A stretch of 64,000 nucleotides of DNA from Nipponacmea schrenckii. Lineage: Eukaryota > Mollusca > Gastropoda > Lottiidae. A model generated the notes under the pieces. It worked only from the letters and a program-made list of their open reading frames with translations. It had not been told where the DNA came from and searched no databases. A program made the translations under genes and the position numbers. Positions 1 through 20,500 of the stretch are shown here, in pieces (position 1 is the first letter of the stretch; every line of letters begins with the position of its first letter). The DNA lies in assembly GCA_030562195.1 (NCBI GenBank), contig JAUJPP010000006.1, positions 4,092,001-4,156,000 on the forward strand. Reading direction: 5' to 3'.

Positions 1-260
1 ATTACTGAAGGGGCGTAGCATACTGGGGTTTACTTTTTCTGAACTTGTCGTTTATAGGCGAAAATGGTTAGTAAAAACAGCAAATGATTGCGCCGTTGGT
101 AAAATCTTAAGTACTGAGAGAGTGAAAACTGTGTGTCAGTTCGATGTTATGTTTTTCAGAAATAACTTTCTTTATTTCAACTTGGTGACAATTATCTAAT
201 TTATTTTTTTCTGAAGGGACTTTATTTTTTAAGATAAATATGGTATTTTATGTTTTTCAG
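1..260 (+). other. Tankyrase intron (3' part)
   Basis: Upstream of the first visible exon. T-rich and ending in ttttcag. No exon matching the preceding tankyrase segment (LLEA..GDLE.VK) is seen, so that exon lies off the left edge. Confidence 0.7.
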
Positions 261-9241
<8,981 letters not shown>

Positions 9242-9783
9242 CGCCTGGGCCGGTGCCATCTGAACCAACTATTGTGATAAACTGTATATATATTGTATAT
9301 AGTATGTAGCTATATTTATAAAGACACAAAAACAACCTCAAATCAGAAACAAACATTCTGCCAAAATTCATGTTTTTTTTAGTCCAGTTGAGAGTCTAGT
9401 AAAAATATTTACCCACATCAGAAGACAAGGTATTGTTTTGAAGAATTTTAATTGGACATTTTATTTTTGAGTTTGTGAAAAATCTACAATTTTTATGTTG
9501 GATATTATGTTAATATATGCAACAAATTATTCAAATTAATTCTAATCAAATTCCAAATGTTTGGAAATGCCGTAACTTGAAGAGTCTTTGTCATCCCCTT
9601 TTGTTGTTATAGTAACTTGTTACCTTCAGTCACTGTAATCTCTACATTAGTGTAGGTTGGTAAACAACAGTCAGATATTGAGTTGTAGGGTTTACTGACA
9701 TCTCACTTAGATTTTAATTTGTCTTGAAAACTACAGTAAACTATTTCAGAAAATGTTTTGTTCAATATTCAGATCCTGTCTTT

Positions 9784-9835
9784 GTTAGCCCATAAGGCGC
9801 AGAAGAGTAGGAAGTAAAACTCCATTCCATTTCTT
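9784..9835 (+). mobile_element. SINE family 1 3'-end fragment in the tankyrase 3' UTR (+)
   Basis: Carries AGCCCATAAGGCGCAGAAGA then GTAGGAAGTAAAACTCCATT, the conserved 3' terminus. Confidence 0.7.
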
Positions 9836-10617
9836 CTGATGTGTGTAAATATTTTTGATTGTGTATTTTTTGTCTGTGTGAATGTTTTGTGCCTGAGAAA
9901 AATTATGATTTGTTTCTCTCCTTAAAATTCTTCTTTCTCTCAAATTCTGGCAGGTTTGTTTTTATCTTATCTTTCAATATTTTCAATGAAATATTTGTTT
10001 TCTCTATTCTATCATATAATTATCTTATTATAAACTAAGAATAAAATTGCATGCTTATTGAAAAACATAATTTTGATTTCTTCAATTGAAACTTCTGTCT
10101 TATTACTATGTTTACTGCAAGACATAAGTTCTGTTTAAGTTCTGTACTAGATACATATGGACAAAATCAATAAACTTATCAGGTTCACAATGTGAATTAA
10201 TTCTTGAGAAATATTTGTAAGAGAGAAAGAGGAACTTAAAGACTGGAGACTATTTCGAGGATATTTCGGTCTCTTTTCTCAGCAAGTTACAGATTTATAG
10301 AGAAGACAGAATAAGGTATCATTCAATATAAAACATCGTCATAAAATAGGACTCACAGAATGTATGTTTTCGCAACATTTTTTAATATGTACCAACTGAT
10401 TTTAATTGATAATGATAAGTAGAATTTCTATTTAGGAATCATGAAACGTTTTATTAGATAAGAGAATTTCTGAGAAAGAATCCAAATTGTAAAAAGACAA
10501 TTCTGTAATAGATTTAGGATCTATGTTTAGTTGCTTATTTTTTTGGACAAGCCCATTTCTTTATTCTAGGCACCTTATTCATAAAAACTTAATCTAAGGT
10601 GATTTTAGTGTTACAAT

Positions 10618-10679
10618 CATCTGATTGGTCAATCATTGAAATTGATCTAAATTCTGTTTTATTGTCCAATCAAATTACT
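10618..10679. repeat. Short foldback around ATCTGATTGGTCA (copy 1)
   Basis: Left arm ATCTGATTGGTCAAT, right arm ATTGTCCAATCAAATTAC. It can form an imperfect stem in the tankyrase 3' UTR. Similar elements: 12943-13004, 16249-16297, 16331-16378. Confidence 0.6.
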
Positions 10680-10990
10680 GTGTTTAAGTTATGGAGAATA
10701 AGGTTGATGATGTTATTGTAATTGCGAGAGATATCTATATTTCTACAGGAACTGTTGTGGTATACAATTTATATAAACCATAGGGCACAGAAATCTAGTT
10801 TAATATTTTAAGACTATGTTTTTGTAAAAAAATATATTTTTGACGATAAACTATTTTTGAAGTGAATAGATTTAGATACAATTTTGCGCTGTTTTATTGT
10901 ATTGAATGTTGCATTCGATATCATATAGCTTCTTACAATCACTATTGTACTTGTATATCTTAATATTGGAACAAGCTTCGTAAGTCCAGA

Positions 10991-10996
10991 AATAAA
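10991..10996 (+). promoter_or_regulatory. Candidate proximal polyadenylation signal AATAAA
   Basis: Canonical AATAAA in the tankyrase 3' UTR, 1.75 kb after the stop, followed by T-rich sequence. It may give a short-UTR isoform. Confidence 0.4.
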
Positions 10997-12942
10997 TTAT
11001 AGCTATTTATTTTAAAACTGTCTCAAATGTTTTTTAAAGAAATATTTAGCATTTGGTGTTTTCAGATTAAACATTTTTTAAATATAAAACAAATTAATTT
11101 TGCCTTCTCTTTTTTTTACTAGTATTTGATAAATAAATCACCCTGTGTTTGATTTTAGTTTTGTCAAGAGAGTTATTCTTTATTCTATCAGCTGTAAAAA
11201 GTCTGTTTTAAGATTAATGACCAGCATGTTTATAATTACTCCATTTTTTTTCGATATTTTGTGATACACTAGAATCTCCTGATCTCTGATTTTATTAATG
11301 CTCAGTTAACTTATTTTATCATTCTTTTAAATTACCATGGAGTTGTTTGGATATAGTCGCAGATTTTAGAAATTTAATTCCAGTTACCTGTAACCCTTTT
11401 TATATTAACCTTCCACTTAGGGTTTGTCTACAATTATGCTCTATGATCTGTTAAAGCTAATATTGAATAACCATACTCCTTTTGATGATACTTTTTTTAT
11501 GTTAATTAAGTTCGAAACTGTTAAATCTACTGTCTCATCCAGAAGTTTAATTGTAAATGCAACAAGTATTTCAGGGTTTATTCAAAAAAAGATATTTGTA
11601 CATATCTGATACTATACTTAAAATACAAATGTGATATCATCCTTTGGTCTTTGTGGACCAATATTCAACTTATTGGTGCAGGCATTGTGGCAAGTGTATT
11701 TAATATTTTCAAAACGGTGGCATATGTGGACTGATATCACATCTTATTTGTGAAATCTGTATTTTAAGTAAGTTCATGGTCCTCAAGCAGTCAGATGCAT
11801 TCAATGATGACAGATAATGTGGGTCTTCGGACTTATGTTATGATCATTGTTGAACTTATTGGACTGTTTGAAGAACATCAACCTATACATAGACTACAAC
11901 AGTCCATATTAAATATTCAGGTAGGTGAAGTAATAATAAACAACTAAACAAGCCAAGCAGTTAACTTGTATTCTACCTCAAAATAAGCAGAACTGTTTGT
12001 AGATATCATTTTAACTGTTTGTAGATATTATTTTGAATCGGCCCCTAATATACGTAAACATTTATATAATAACAATGGTAAAGCTTCTGTTTGAAAACGG
12101 AATAATTTATTGTAAAAGTTATTTTTTAACCAATGAAATTTAATTATTTTAAGTGATTGATTATTGATTATTTAAGTTATTTTTGATGATTTAAATCATA
12201 AATTATTTAATAGATTTATCTTATAATTAGGTTCACTGTGATTATCTTAATGTAAAATTTTAACCAATGTGAGACATAGTACCATAAACCAGTTTTAGTT
12301 TGGCTTCATCTGATTGGATGGTTCTATTGTCATGTGACAGGATATTTTTCGTTATAAGGTATAGTCATTTTTACAGCAATGTGAAATGAACATTATCATT
12401 TCTAAAGATTTTTTGCATTTTGGGAGAACAGAACTCAATGCTTTTATTTGAGACAAAATAAATGTGATAGTAAAGTTGAAAAAAAAAATGGCATTTACAT
12501 TAAATAACAATGCAATTTTTTTTCAAGAAAAATCATAATATTACTAAGTTAAATTTCCAATCCTAATCTATATTGATGCAAGTCTTTTAATGATTTCAAA
12601 ATATTGCTGGAAACAAAGATCTCTTCTCCAGATTTTCAAGAATAAATTTCATTGCAGTGTAGATGCAGTGTAAAATTTATTTTAATTGCTCTTTTTCTAT
12701 ACCTCTGTAATGCCTTTGTTATGCCTCTGCAATGCCTATTCTATTCAGTATGTATGTTTCTAGATGTAAATGAATCCGAGTACCGTCACTGCTTCAGTCT
12801 ATTGTGTGTTTGTGTAAATAGTCAAGCTTTTTGCCAGTATGTTAGTTATGTGTCTAGAATATCCAGTCCAGTAACTATTAGATACAGCATGAAATGACAA
12901 ACAAGACAACTGAAGATAATTTTAAATTTTTAATGTACCAGT

Positions 12943-13004
12943 GATCTGATTGGTCAATTACTGAATTTTTTTTTAAATTTTATTTTATTGTCCAATCAGA
13001 TAAC
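12943..13004. repeat. Short foldback around ATCTGATTGGTCA (copy 2)
   Basis: GATCTGATTGGTCAATTACT faces ATTGTCCAATCAGATAACT across a T-rich loop, near the distal end of the tankyrase 3' UTR. Confidence 0.6.
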
Positions 13005-13196
13005 TGAAAGTGTACAGTTTGAAATAAATTAAACGGAGAGAACCAATGAGAAGTGATTGTTATAATATTTAGTCTGTTATTAAGCTGTTTTTTTATCATG
13101 TAAACTCGATGTATATTCTAGTAAACTTGATGGATATTCTAGCCGTTGCTGCCAGTGTATATTTTGTGTATAATTGTATGTAATAATGATATGTTC

Positions 13197-13202
13197 ATTA
13201 AA
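13197..13202 (+). promoter_or_regulatory. Candidate distal polyadenylation signal ATTAAA
   Basis: ATTAAA preceded by several TGTA motifs (13148-13182), which suit CFIm binding, and followed by a TG/T-rich stretch from ~13230. It is the last good + strand signal before the convergent gene, so it is a likely end of tankyrase. Confidence 0.45.
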
Positions 13203-13225
13203 GTCTTATCAAAATATTTCACCAG

Positions 13226-13909
13226 AGTCAGTTTGAATTTCAATTACTAGAAGCAACAGATTGTATTCATATAAACAATGGTTACCTATATCCCTCTGGT
13301 TAAGGGGAAACTTGGTTTTTCAACTCTGGGTAAACTCAAATGAGCCACTGCAACTTGTCACAATTCAAATTTTTGTGTGAAGTGAATTGTGCGAGAAACT
13401 AGACCTTTCATCCCTGTGAGAAATGAAGGAGTAAAATGTGAACCCTATGTATCCCTTCAGGAAAAATATTTGACAGTCATGTCTGATAGGAGCTACAAAA
13501 TGACTGGCTGCAATTTTGATCATTAGGACACTTAGGCTAATACGCCAAATTTAATATGAGGAATAAGCACATGAACAGTTTAACTAAATCTAATTAGCTT
13601 GACAGTTTGCCATGATTAACAATTTGGGTCGACCTGTCGTTCTACCCGCCTTCATGGATCGAGTAGAACAACGTAGGCACGACATGGTTTCATACGTAAA
13701 ACTTTCATCCGTCACAATTTACTGAGAAATTATGCTAATAATATTATAAGGGATTCCCCCAAAAAGGCCTACATAATTGTTTAATAGCTCTTATAAAGGG
13801 GCAGTTGGGACATTTACGAATTCTTTCAAAAATAACTCAAACTAGAAGTTTCACTTACTATTTCCATATATCTCTATTCTATATGAGCAAGTTAAAAGAT
13901 GAAAAGGAT
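13226..13909. other. Intergenic gap between convergent 3' ends
   Basis: About 0.7 kb between the inferred cleavage sites of tankyrase (+) and TIA (-). No ORF, RNA gene or repeat family is evident. A hairpin-like sequence (cgttctac ... gtagaacaacg) lies at about 13638-13672; its function is unknown. Confidence 0.5.
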
Positions 13910-13934
13910 GAAAACATTTTTGTGGTGATCAATC

Positions 13935-13948
13935 TTTATTTCTTTATT
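13935..13948 (-). promoter_or_regulatory. Candidate TIA polyadenylation signals (two AATAAA)
   Basis: On the minus strand AATAAA occurs at 13948-13943 and 13940-13935, followed ~20-40 nt downstream by T-rich sequence (13921-13880). This is a likely cleavage region for TIA transcripts. Confidence 0.5.
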
Positions 13949-16248
13949 TTCAACTCAAGAAGATAATCATACATTTTACAATGACTTGGCTCAAAGTCGG
14001 CTCAAAAATCGGCTCAGAGTATCTTGAAACAGACAGTTATAACATGGAATTTTCCCTTTGAGCCGAATTTCTGCATATATAGAAGCAATTAATACATAAT
14101 TACAGCATAAGACAAACATATTTCTCAAATTTTAATCATGTATTGCATTACACAACTAGTGTGTGGCCATCCATCATGGATACATCCTTAAAATCTTACT
14201 TGATGGTAACCTGTGCTTCAATCTAGATTATGTTAAAAACTTGCTTTAATTTAAAACACTTTTTGATACTAGGTTGGTGAAAACCTATTTATCAAAGAAG
14301 CTTCTTGACTATAAGTCTTCATGAAATCTACTAGCAAACCACTTTGTTGGGATGATCACGACAGGGTCCCTGTTTGATATTTCTTCAAAACATTTACAAT
14401 GTCAATTGGAAAAGTTGCCTTTTACTTCACTAGTTGCCAATGCAATACACAAATTAAAGGGACATTAGCATTAATACATAATTAGAATAAAAACAGATGA
14501 ATGTTTCATAATACTTTAAAATAAAATCCTTTAAAACTAAAAATGACAAAATGAGAGGGGCCCCCTTCACTTTAAATTTCTTTGGAATGACTTGTTTCAT
14601 GATGCCATGTTATTCGAGGTCATCAACTACAAGTGAAGGAAGGATTTTTAATGACTGCATTGGAACCAATTTTGCAACAATTTGCATGTGAACTACTCAA
14701 TCTAAACTTGCATCCAACTTGAATTAAATATGGCCTACTTTCAGAATTGCCAAAATGGAAAGCAGCCAATTTGATCAAATGGAAAACTTAGAATAAATTT
14801 ACCAAAATGATTCAAATTATGATAGCAAGTCATCAAAATGGTGTAATTAAAAAGCCAAATTTACGTTCACAAGACAAATATTTGCAAAATTCTTCCATGA
14901 AAAATATTTAAAATATCTTTGTACATGCTATTATATGGATATAGTCAAAACATTGGTTTATGTACAAGGCTTATATTTGTAAACGGCAAAACGACAGAAA
15001 CTCTTAAATATGGAAAGAAAAATGACAAAATCTAAAATTGAGATCAGAGCAGAATAAATGGCAAAAAAAAATATTATAAATAACATAACTAAAGTTTTAC
15101 TCATTTTCTTCAGCAAAATTGGAATTTTTTTTTTAAGCCAAATTATAATTTTATTTTACTAATATTAATATTTCCAAATTGAAAATGGTATTTGCAGAAA
15201 AGTAATTATACATTTGGGTTTAACTAAAAAATGATTTTGAATTTGCCTTCAGTAAACATCTTAATTTTGCTCTTCACAGAAAAGAATACAGAATTTCTCC
15301 CTAAAATCATACTAAAAACACAAAGTTTTAAAATTGAAAGATTGATCAGCAATTTGTATTTAATAGTGTAGCAAACAGTCAATATTTACAGTTCTTTATT
15401 CCCTCCCACCAACAATTACTACTCTACCCTACATCTACTGACAAAACAATGAGAGGGGGGGGGGGGAGTTTGTACAAAACATTTTTTATTAAACATTCAT
15501 ACAGCACTGATAACAAGTTCATCAAAACTCACGATAAATTATCCAAAATAACTCAAAAAACTTGGTTACAAAATTTTCAGCACAATTTTACGCAACACTG
15601 TTATATAGCTCTAAACAATCCATGAATTGGGACAAATCTATATATATATTGAGGTTTTATTTTACAAACAAGTCTAAAATACAGATACAGAGTTAATATT
15701 TCTGATGAAAATATGATGTTTCTACACTGAATTTTACTTATGACATTTCAAATGTGCTTTATTCACTTTTCACCCCATTCATTGAAACAAAATCTTGAAG
15801 AATTATTGCTCGCATTTCTAAAATTGCTCAATAACCTTCAGCAATAATTTTACAAAATTTTCAAGATAGATATTCAAACTGAAGATTACTTCATGAATAT
15901 TCACTATTTTCAATCATAATCATTATGAAATTTTGCACCAAAAACCTTTCTGAAGAGAAAAAAAAGGGGCACCTGTTCATGTATAATTATAGAAGATAAA
16001 TGGACAGGTTTGATACATTGTACAACAATACTATTACATCACAATTACTTGTATTTAACAATCAACAATAGAGTGAAACATCAATACAGAACATAGATTA
16101 TTTACACTTACACCATCATCAAACTGCATTGAAATAACCATATATTACAAAATACCAAAATAAACCAAACCTTTCTTTCACAAATTTTCAAATTTTAATA
16201 TGAGAATACGAAATCTGAAATCATTATTCTGAAAACTTAACATGATAT

Positions 16249-16378
16249 TGATCTGATTGGTTAAAAACTTAAACTTGATTTTCAAATAAATCAGATTCCT
16301 CAACTTTAAAAAGAATTTGAAACTTTCAATCATCTGATTGGTCAACTAAATTTTAAATATTTTTGACCGATCAGATTA
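16249..16378. repeat. Two short foldbacks of the same ATCTGATTGG family
   Basis: 16249-16297 (ATCTGATTGGTTAAA facing AATCAGATT) and 16331-16378 (ATCTGATTGGTCAA facing TTGACCGATCAGATTAC). Both lie in the TIA 3' UTR. Confidence 0.55.
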
Positions 16379-17558
16379 CTGTTTGACATTTTTAACAAGT
16401 TTTTAGAATATAACTCTATAATTGTGTAAGCAGACAATGAAACAATACGCAGTATTGACAACTATTCTTGTTTATGAGAGTGAAGGCCCTAAAATGTTCT
16501 GATAACAATTGGAGAAATTAACAACAATAAACCTTTTATAACAACCTGAGACACAGTGTCGAGTACCGACCATTTCTAAATTCTATAAGATTTAACGCGG
16601 AAAATATAAAAAAAATATAAATAAGTTGAATATACATTACTGTTAAATAGTGAAATAAGAAAAATAAACAAAAAAATTATAATTATCAGCTTAAATATGA
16701 ATTTTAAATTCAGAAAAAGTGAAAAAAGCTTGAAAAAGATTTTAAAGTGAATTTTACAAAATATACATGAAAATTTTTACATGAAATTTAACAATGATTT
16801 TAGGGCCTTCACATTCAAAATACAGAATGAATGATAAAATTAACTAAGGTTAGGAATCTGCACAGTTATGTTTCATGGTTGTCAAGGAGTTAGAACGTTT
16901 TTATAGCACGAATATTCAAAATTTCTATATGAAATGTGCACACAAACATAAATACATGAACAGTGCAGTTTCATCTTCATTATGTACATCTAAAGTATAT
17001 AATGTTAAAATGTCTCCAAAATAGCTAGTAGTACAAAAATGCGAAATCTATGAAAGCTACCAAAATAAAGAAAAATCTCCGATGGAAATTTGAAAAAGAA
17101 TTTGGCACCGGTTGAAAAGTGAAAATAAATAAGAAAGAGTTTGGAATACTTTAAAAAATATGGTTATTGAATTAAATTAATTAAAATAATAGGATTATAG
17201 ACTTAAAATGAAGACTTGAAAAAAATTAACATAATTTATGCAAATGATTTTATTTAAAACATATTCTAATTTGAAAGTAAATTGTACAAATAGACCGTGG
17301 ACAAGACAAATACAAACTGTTACTACCTTAACATATTTTATAGTTTTATATATTTTACACTACCTACTATTTACAAATGACAGGTTACGACCCTTATAAC
17401 GAGTTTCACAAAAACCATTTTTCCCTATTTTATACCCCAGTCATTTTCTCCAATATTTTTTTTTATTCTGTACACGTTAAGTTTACCAGTGTCCATGATG
17501 TATTATATAAAGGGTTGTTTTAATTTTGGTGAGTGGTTGAGCCTAATCTAGATGAAGG

Positions 17559-17578
17559 TCACTGGGCTTGTTGGTAGC
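17559..17578 (-). CDS. TIA1: TIA terminal exon (GYQQAQ stop)
   Basis: Minus-strand acceptor with a good pyrimidine tract (ctttctatttcag, 17591-17579). Two bases complete the Gly codon, then YQQAQ and TGA at 17561-17559. Vertebrate TIA1 and TIAR end in GYETQ or GYQTQ, so the phase and the residues both fit. Only 20 coding bases, 4.6 kb from the previous exon. Confidence 0.85.
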
Positions 17579-20500
17579 CTGAAATAGAAAGATCAAAAAT
17601 TTAAAATTTGGTAAAAAAAAATTTAAAAATAATACAGAAAATAAAATCTAAATGTTGAAAAAAATATGAAATTTTTTTATTAAATGTGAAATTAGAGAAA
17701 CAAAACTTGAAAATATATTTTTTTTTTGGGGTATCCAGATTTTTTAAGTATAAATTTTTGAGGTATAAATTGTAATTTTTTTCACATCGTAGCTGAAAAG
17801 AAAGCATTTAATAGTCAAAATAATATATCTATGTACATCCAGGTGGAGCTAAATAACTGCAGTTGAATTTACCAAGAGAATAAAGCTATCATACTTATTG
17901 TTGATTAAGGATGTTTTAAGAGATATTCTCCTATAGAAACACTGGCCTAGGTCACAAGTCCTATTACTTATTCAAAGCTAAAAATCAAATTAAGCCGAAA
18001 TTTTATACGACTGGATAATAGTATGATTTTTCAATATATTTGATTTCATTTTATTAAAAGTCTTGTTCAGTAGTCCAGTAATGATTTTAGTTCAGGGTGT
18101 TTTATTAAAGATAGCCTCATATAGAAGCACTGGACTAGGTCACAAGTAGAGTATGATATGAATTTCAGTATACATCAATTGATAAGAAATTATCTGCTTC
18201 TGTAGAGATTTACAAGATAAACTAATGATCAAAAAATGAAAAGCGATTACTTCAGGAAGATAATGGAAGGGGATCTATTTGTTAATTACAACTTATCCCA
18301 CCACAAAAATAAAATATCTTGTATTAGATTACGTTTGGAGATGTACATAAATATATTTGCTTGAATATAGCTGAAAATAATATAATCATTTCTACCCAAT
18401 TAGATATTTTAATTAAGTTTCAATCACTTGACAATTGATATCACATTAATTAACTTAAAATATTATTACTCCAAATTATTTACAACAGGAATTCAATGTT
18501 CTCAACTGTAAGTGATTCAAACCTAATTAAATATGCTAATATATGTAAATATATGCTAATATATACAGTACACCACACCAATATTAGGCAACACAGAAAA
18601 ATGGTTAGTTACAGGCCTACTATAGCTGAAATAAGTCTTAATGCTAGTAGATTTTCTATCTACATATGATAAATAATCCTATTTTTTAAATCAGATGTCT
18701 GTCTGTGGTTTTGTAAAAAACGAAAAATAAAAATAATATCTGTCACATCCTCATTATTCCAAATTTTTTCAGACGACAGAAATTAATAAACACATTGCTA
18801 ATTTAAAAATGAACTGAACAGATGAAAAACTGAAGTAATTGCTCAGCAACATGGCAGAATTCAAATTTTAATTTTAAACTGTAAATAAAAATCTAAAAAT
18901 TAAATATTGAAGCAGAACAAGGAAACAATAGAGAAACACTGCACACTGTAAGATTTGTCTAAACCTACAACTCCTATCGGGGCAGCCTGGCTCACAATTT
19001 CTTACGGGGGTTGTATCTAACTCATCCATAAAACAATTGGGGCTGTTTATATCAAGAAATGGACAGTATCTACCAGTAGGACTTGTCTTGTGGAGTGTCT
19101 AACTCAACCCACAGATTATAACCTAACTAAAGGGCAATAGTGAGCTAGCTACAATAGAGCAGGACATTGAACAAAGGGAGGGAAGGGATTGAAGGGAGGG
19201 GACTGAAGGGAGGGGATTGAATAATTGAAGAGAAGGAAGAGGGTTCAAGGGGGTTTAAAATTAAGACAACTGGTTGTGGGGGGGGGCGTCGGGAATATAA
19301 GTAATATATAAACTGAAATATAAGTCAGGATGAGGGATGAGATTAATATTCCTCATCTATCTTTACAAACTTATTTAGATTTTTAATGAGACAGGGGACA
19401 GGATTTCGAAATTGTGAGCCCGAGACCGGGGGGTGGGGGGACAGGGTTAAATATAAATACAAATGATATATACTGTATATATTTATATATAGATATTATA
19501 GTGTTCAAACTACAACCCTGTTTAACCACACACAATCTGATTTCAAATTACTTTTAACTCATATGACTGTTTTCATTCACAATAATATTTCAATAATCAT
19601 TCAAAAGTAATTTAGTTTGTTTTTAAATACATTGTTATACATAAATCAGCTTCTTTTTTTTAAAAAGATATCAAGAAAAGTTCATAACAAATTATTAATC
19701 AAGCCTGTCATGAGAGCATGCCTGCAACTAAATCATGTTATTGAAATGTTAAATTGTTAAAAGGTAACTCAATAAGACTGTGAGGACGTTAGTTGGTGTT
19801 TAAAAGATCCAGGATCCAGATTCAGATTGTGTGCAATCAAACAAGGCTGAAAACTCGGAGACAAACACAAATAAAAAGCTGGAATTCAGTTTTTACCTAA
19901 TTTCTTAAATTACAAACTTAATCATACTCGGAATCCTAGAGAAGGAAAAAAATTTAAAATTTAAAAATAAGAAAATAAAAACACTAAAATTTAAAATATT
20001 TTGAAAAGATTTCATTTTTAATATAAAATATGAAAAAGTGAAAAATTTACTATAAATTCAACGAGAATAAAACTTTGGAAAAAATTCAAGTAAAAAATCA
20101 GTTTAATTTAAATTGAAAATAAAATCATAAAAAGTAACGAACAAACAAATGAACAAACGAAAATAATTCCAGCTTTTTACAAACATTTCTTACTAACTGT
20201 TTTCAATCAGATTCGTAGAAGAGCGACAACAAATATGAAAAAAAGAAAAAAAAAAACAAAGTATTAATTTTGCTATCTTGATAAAGAAATCGAAAGCAAA
20301 TTAAAGAAGCGAAAATATAAAATTTCTAAATAAAGGCAGAAAATTGGAATAATAAAAGATTAAAAATTTGTGAAAAAATTGAAAAATAAAAACATACTGC
20401 GTTGTAAATCAGTGAAAAGGCTTTAATTAGATTTAAAAATCATCCAAATCTAAAATATTTTTAAAAATTTTATCAGTTAATGCTTATAGTGACTTATCTG

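Larger units (their letters stand above)
9242..13225 (+). other. TNKS: Probable 3' UTR of tankyrase
   Basis: No coding exon is recognisable after the TGA at 9241. AT-rich sequence continues to a good polyadenylation site near 13.2 kb, so I infer a UTR of up to ~4 kb. An earlier AATAAA at 10991-10996 could give a shorter form. It contains a 3'-terminal SINE fragment (9784-9835) and two short foldbacks around ATCTGATTGGTCA (10618-10679, 12943-13004). The small ORFs inside (such as 11424-11609 and 12652-12897) show no family resemblance. Confidence 0.6.
13910..17558 (-). other. TIA1: Probable 3' UTR of TIA
   Basis: Minus-strand sequence after the stop holds no exon and runs to two AATAAA signals near 13.94 kb, implying a ~3.6 kb UTR. 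It includes two ATCTGATTGGT foldbacks (16249-16297, 16331-16378) and a 12-G run (+ strand, 15455-15466). Its length and end are inferred. Confidence 0.55.
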
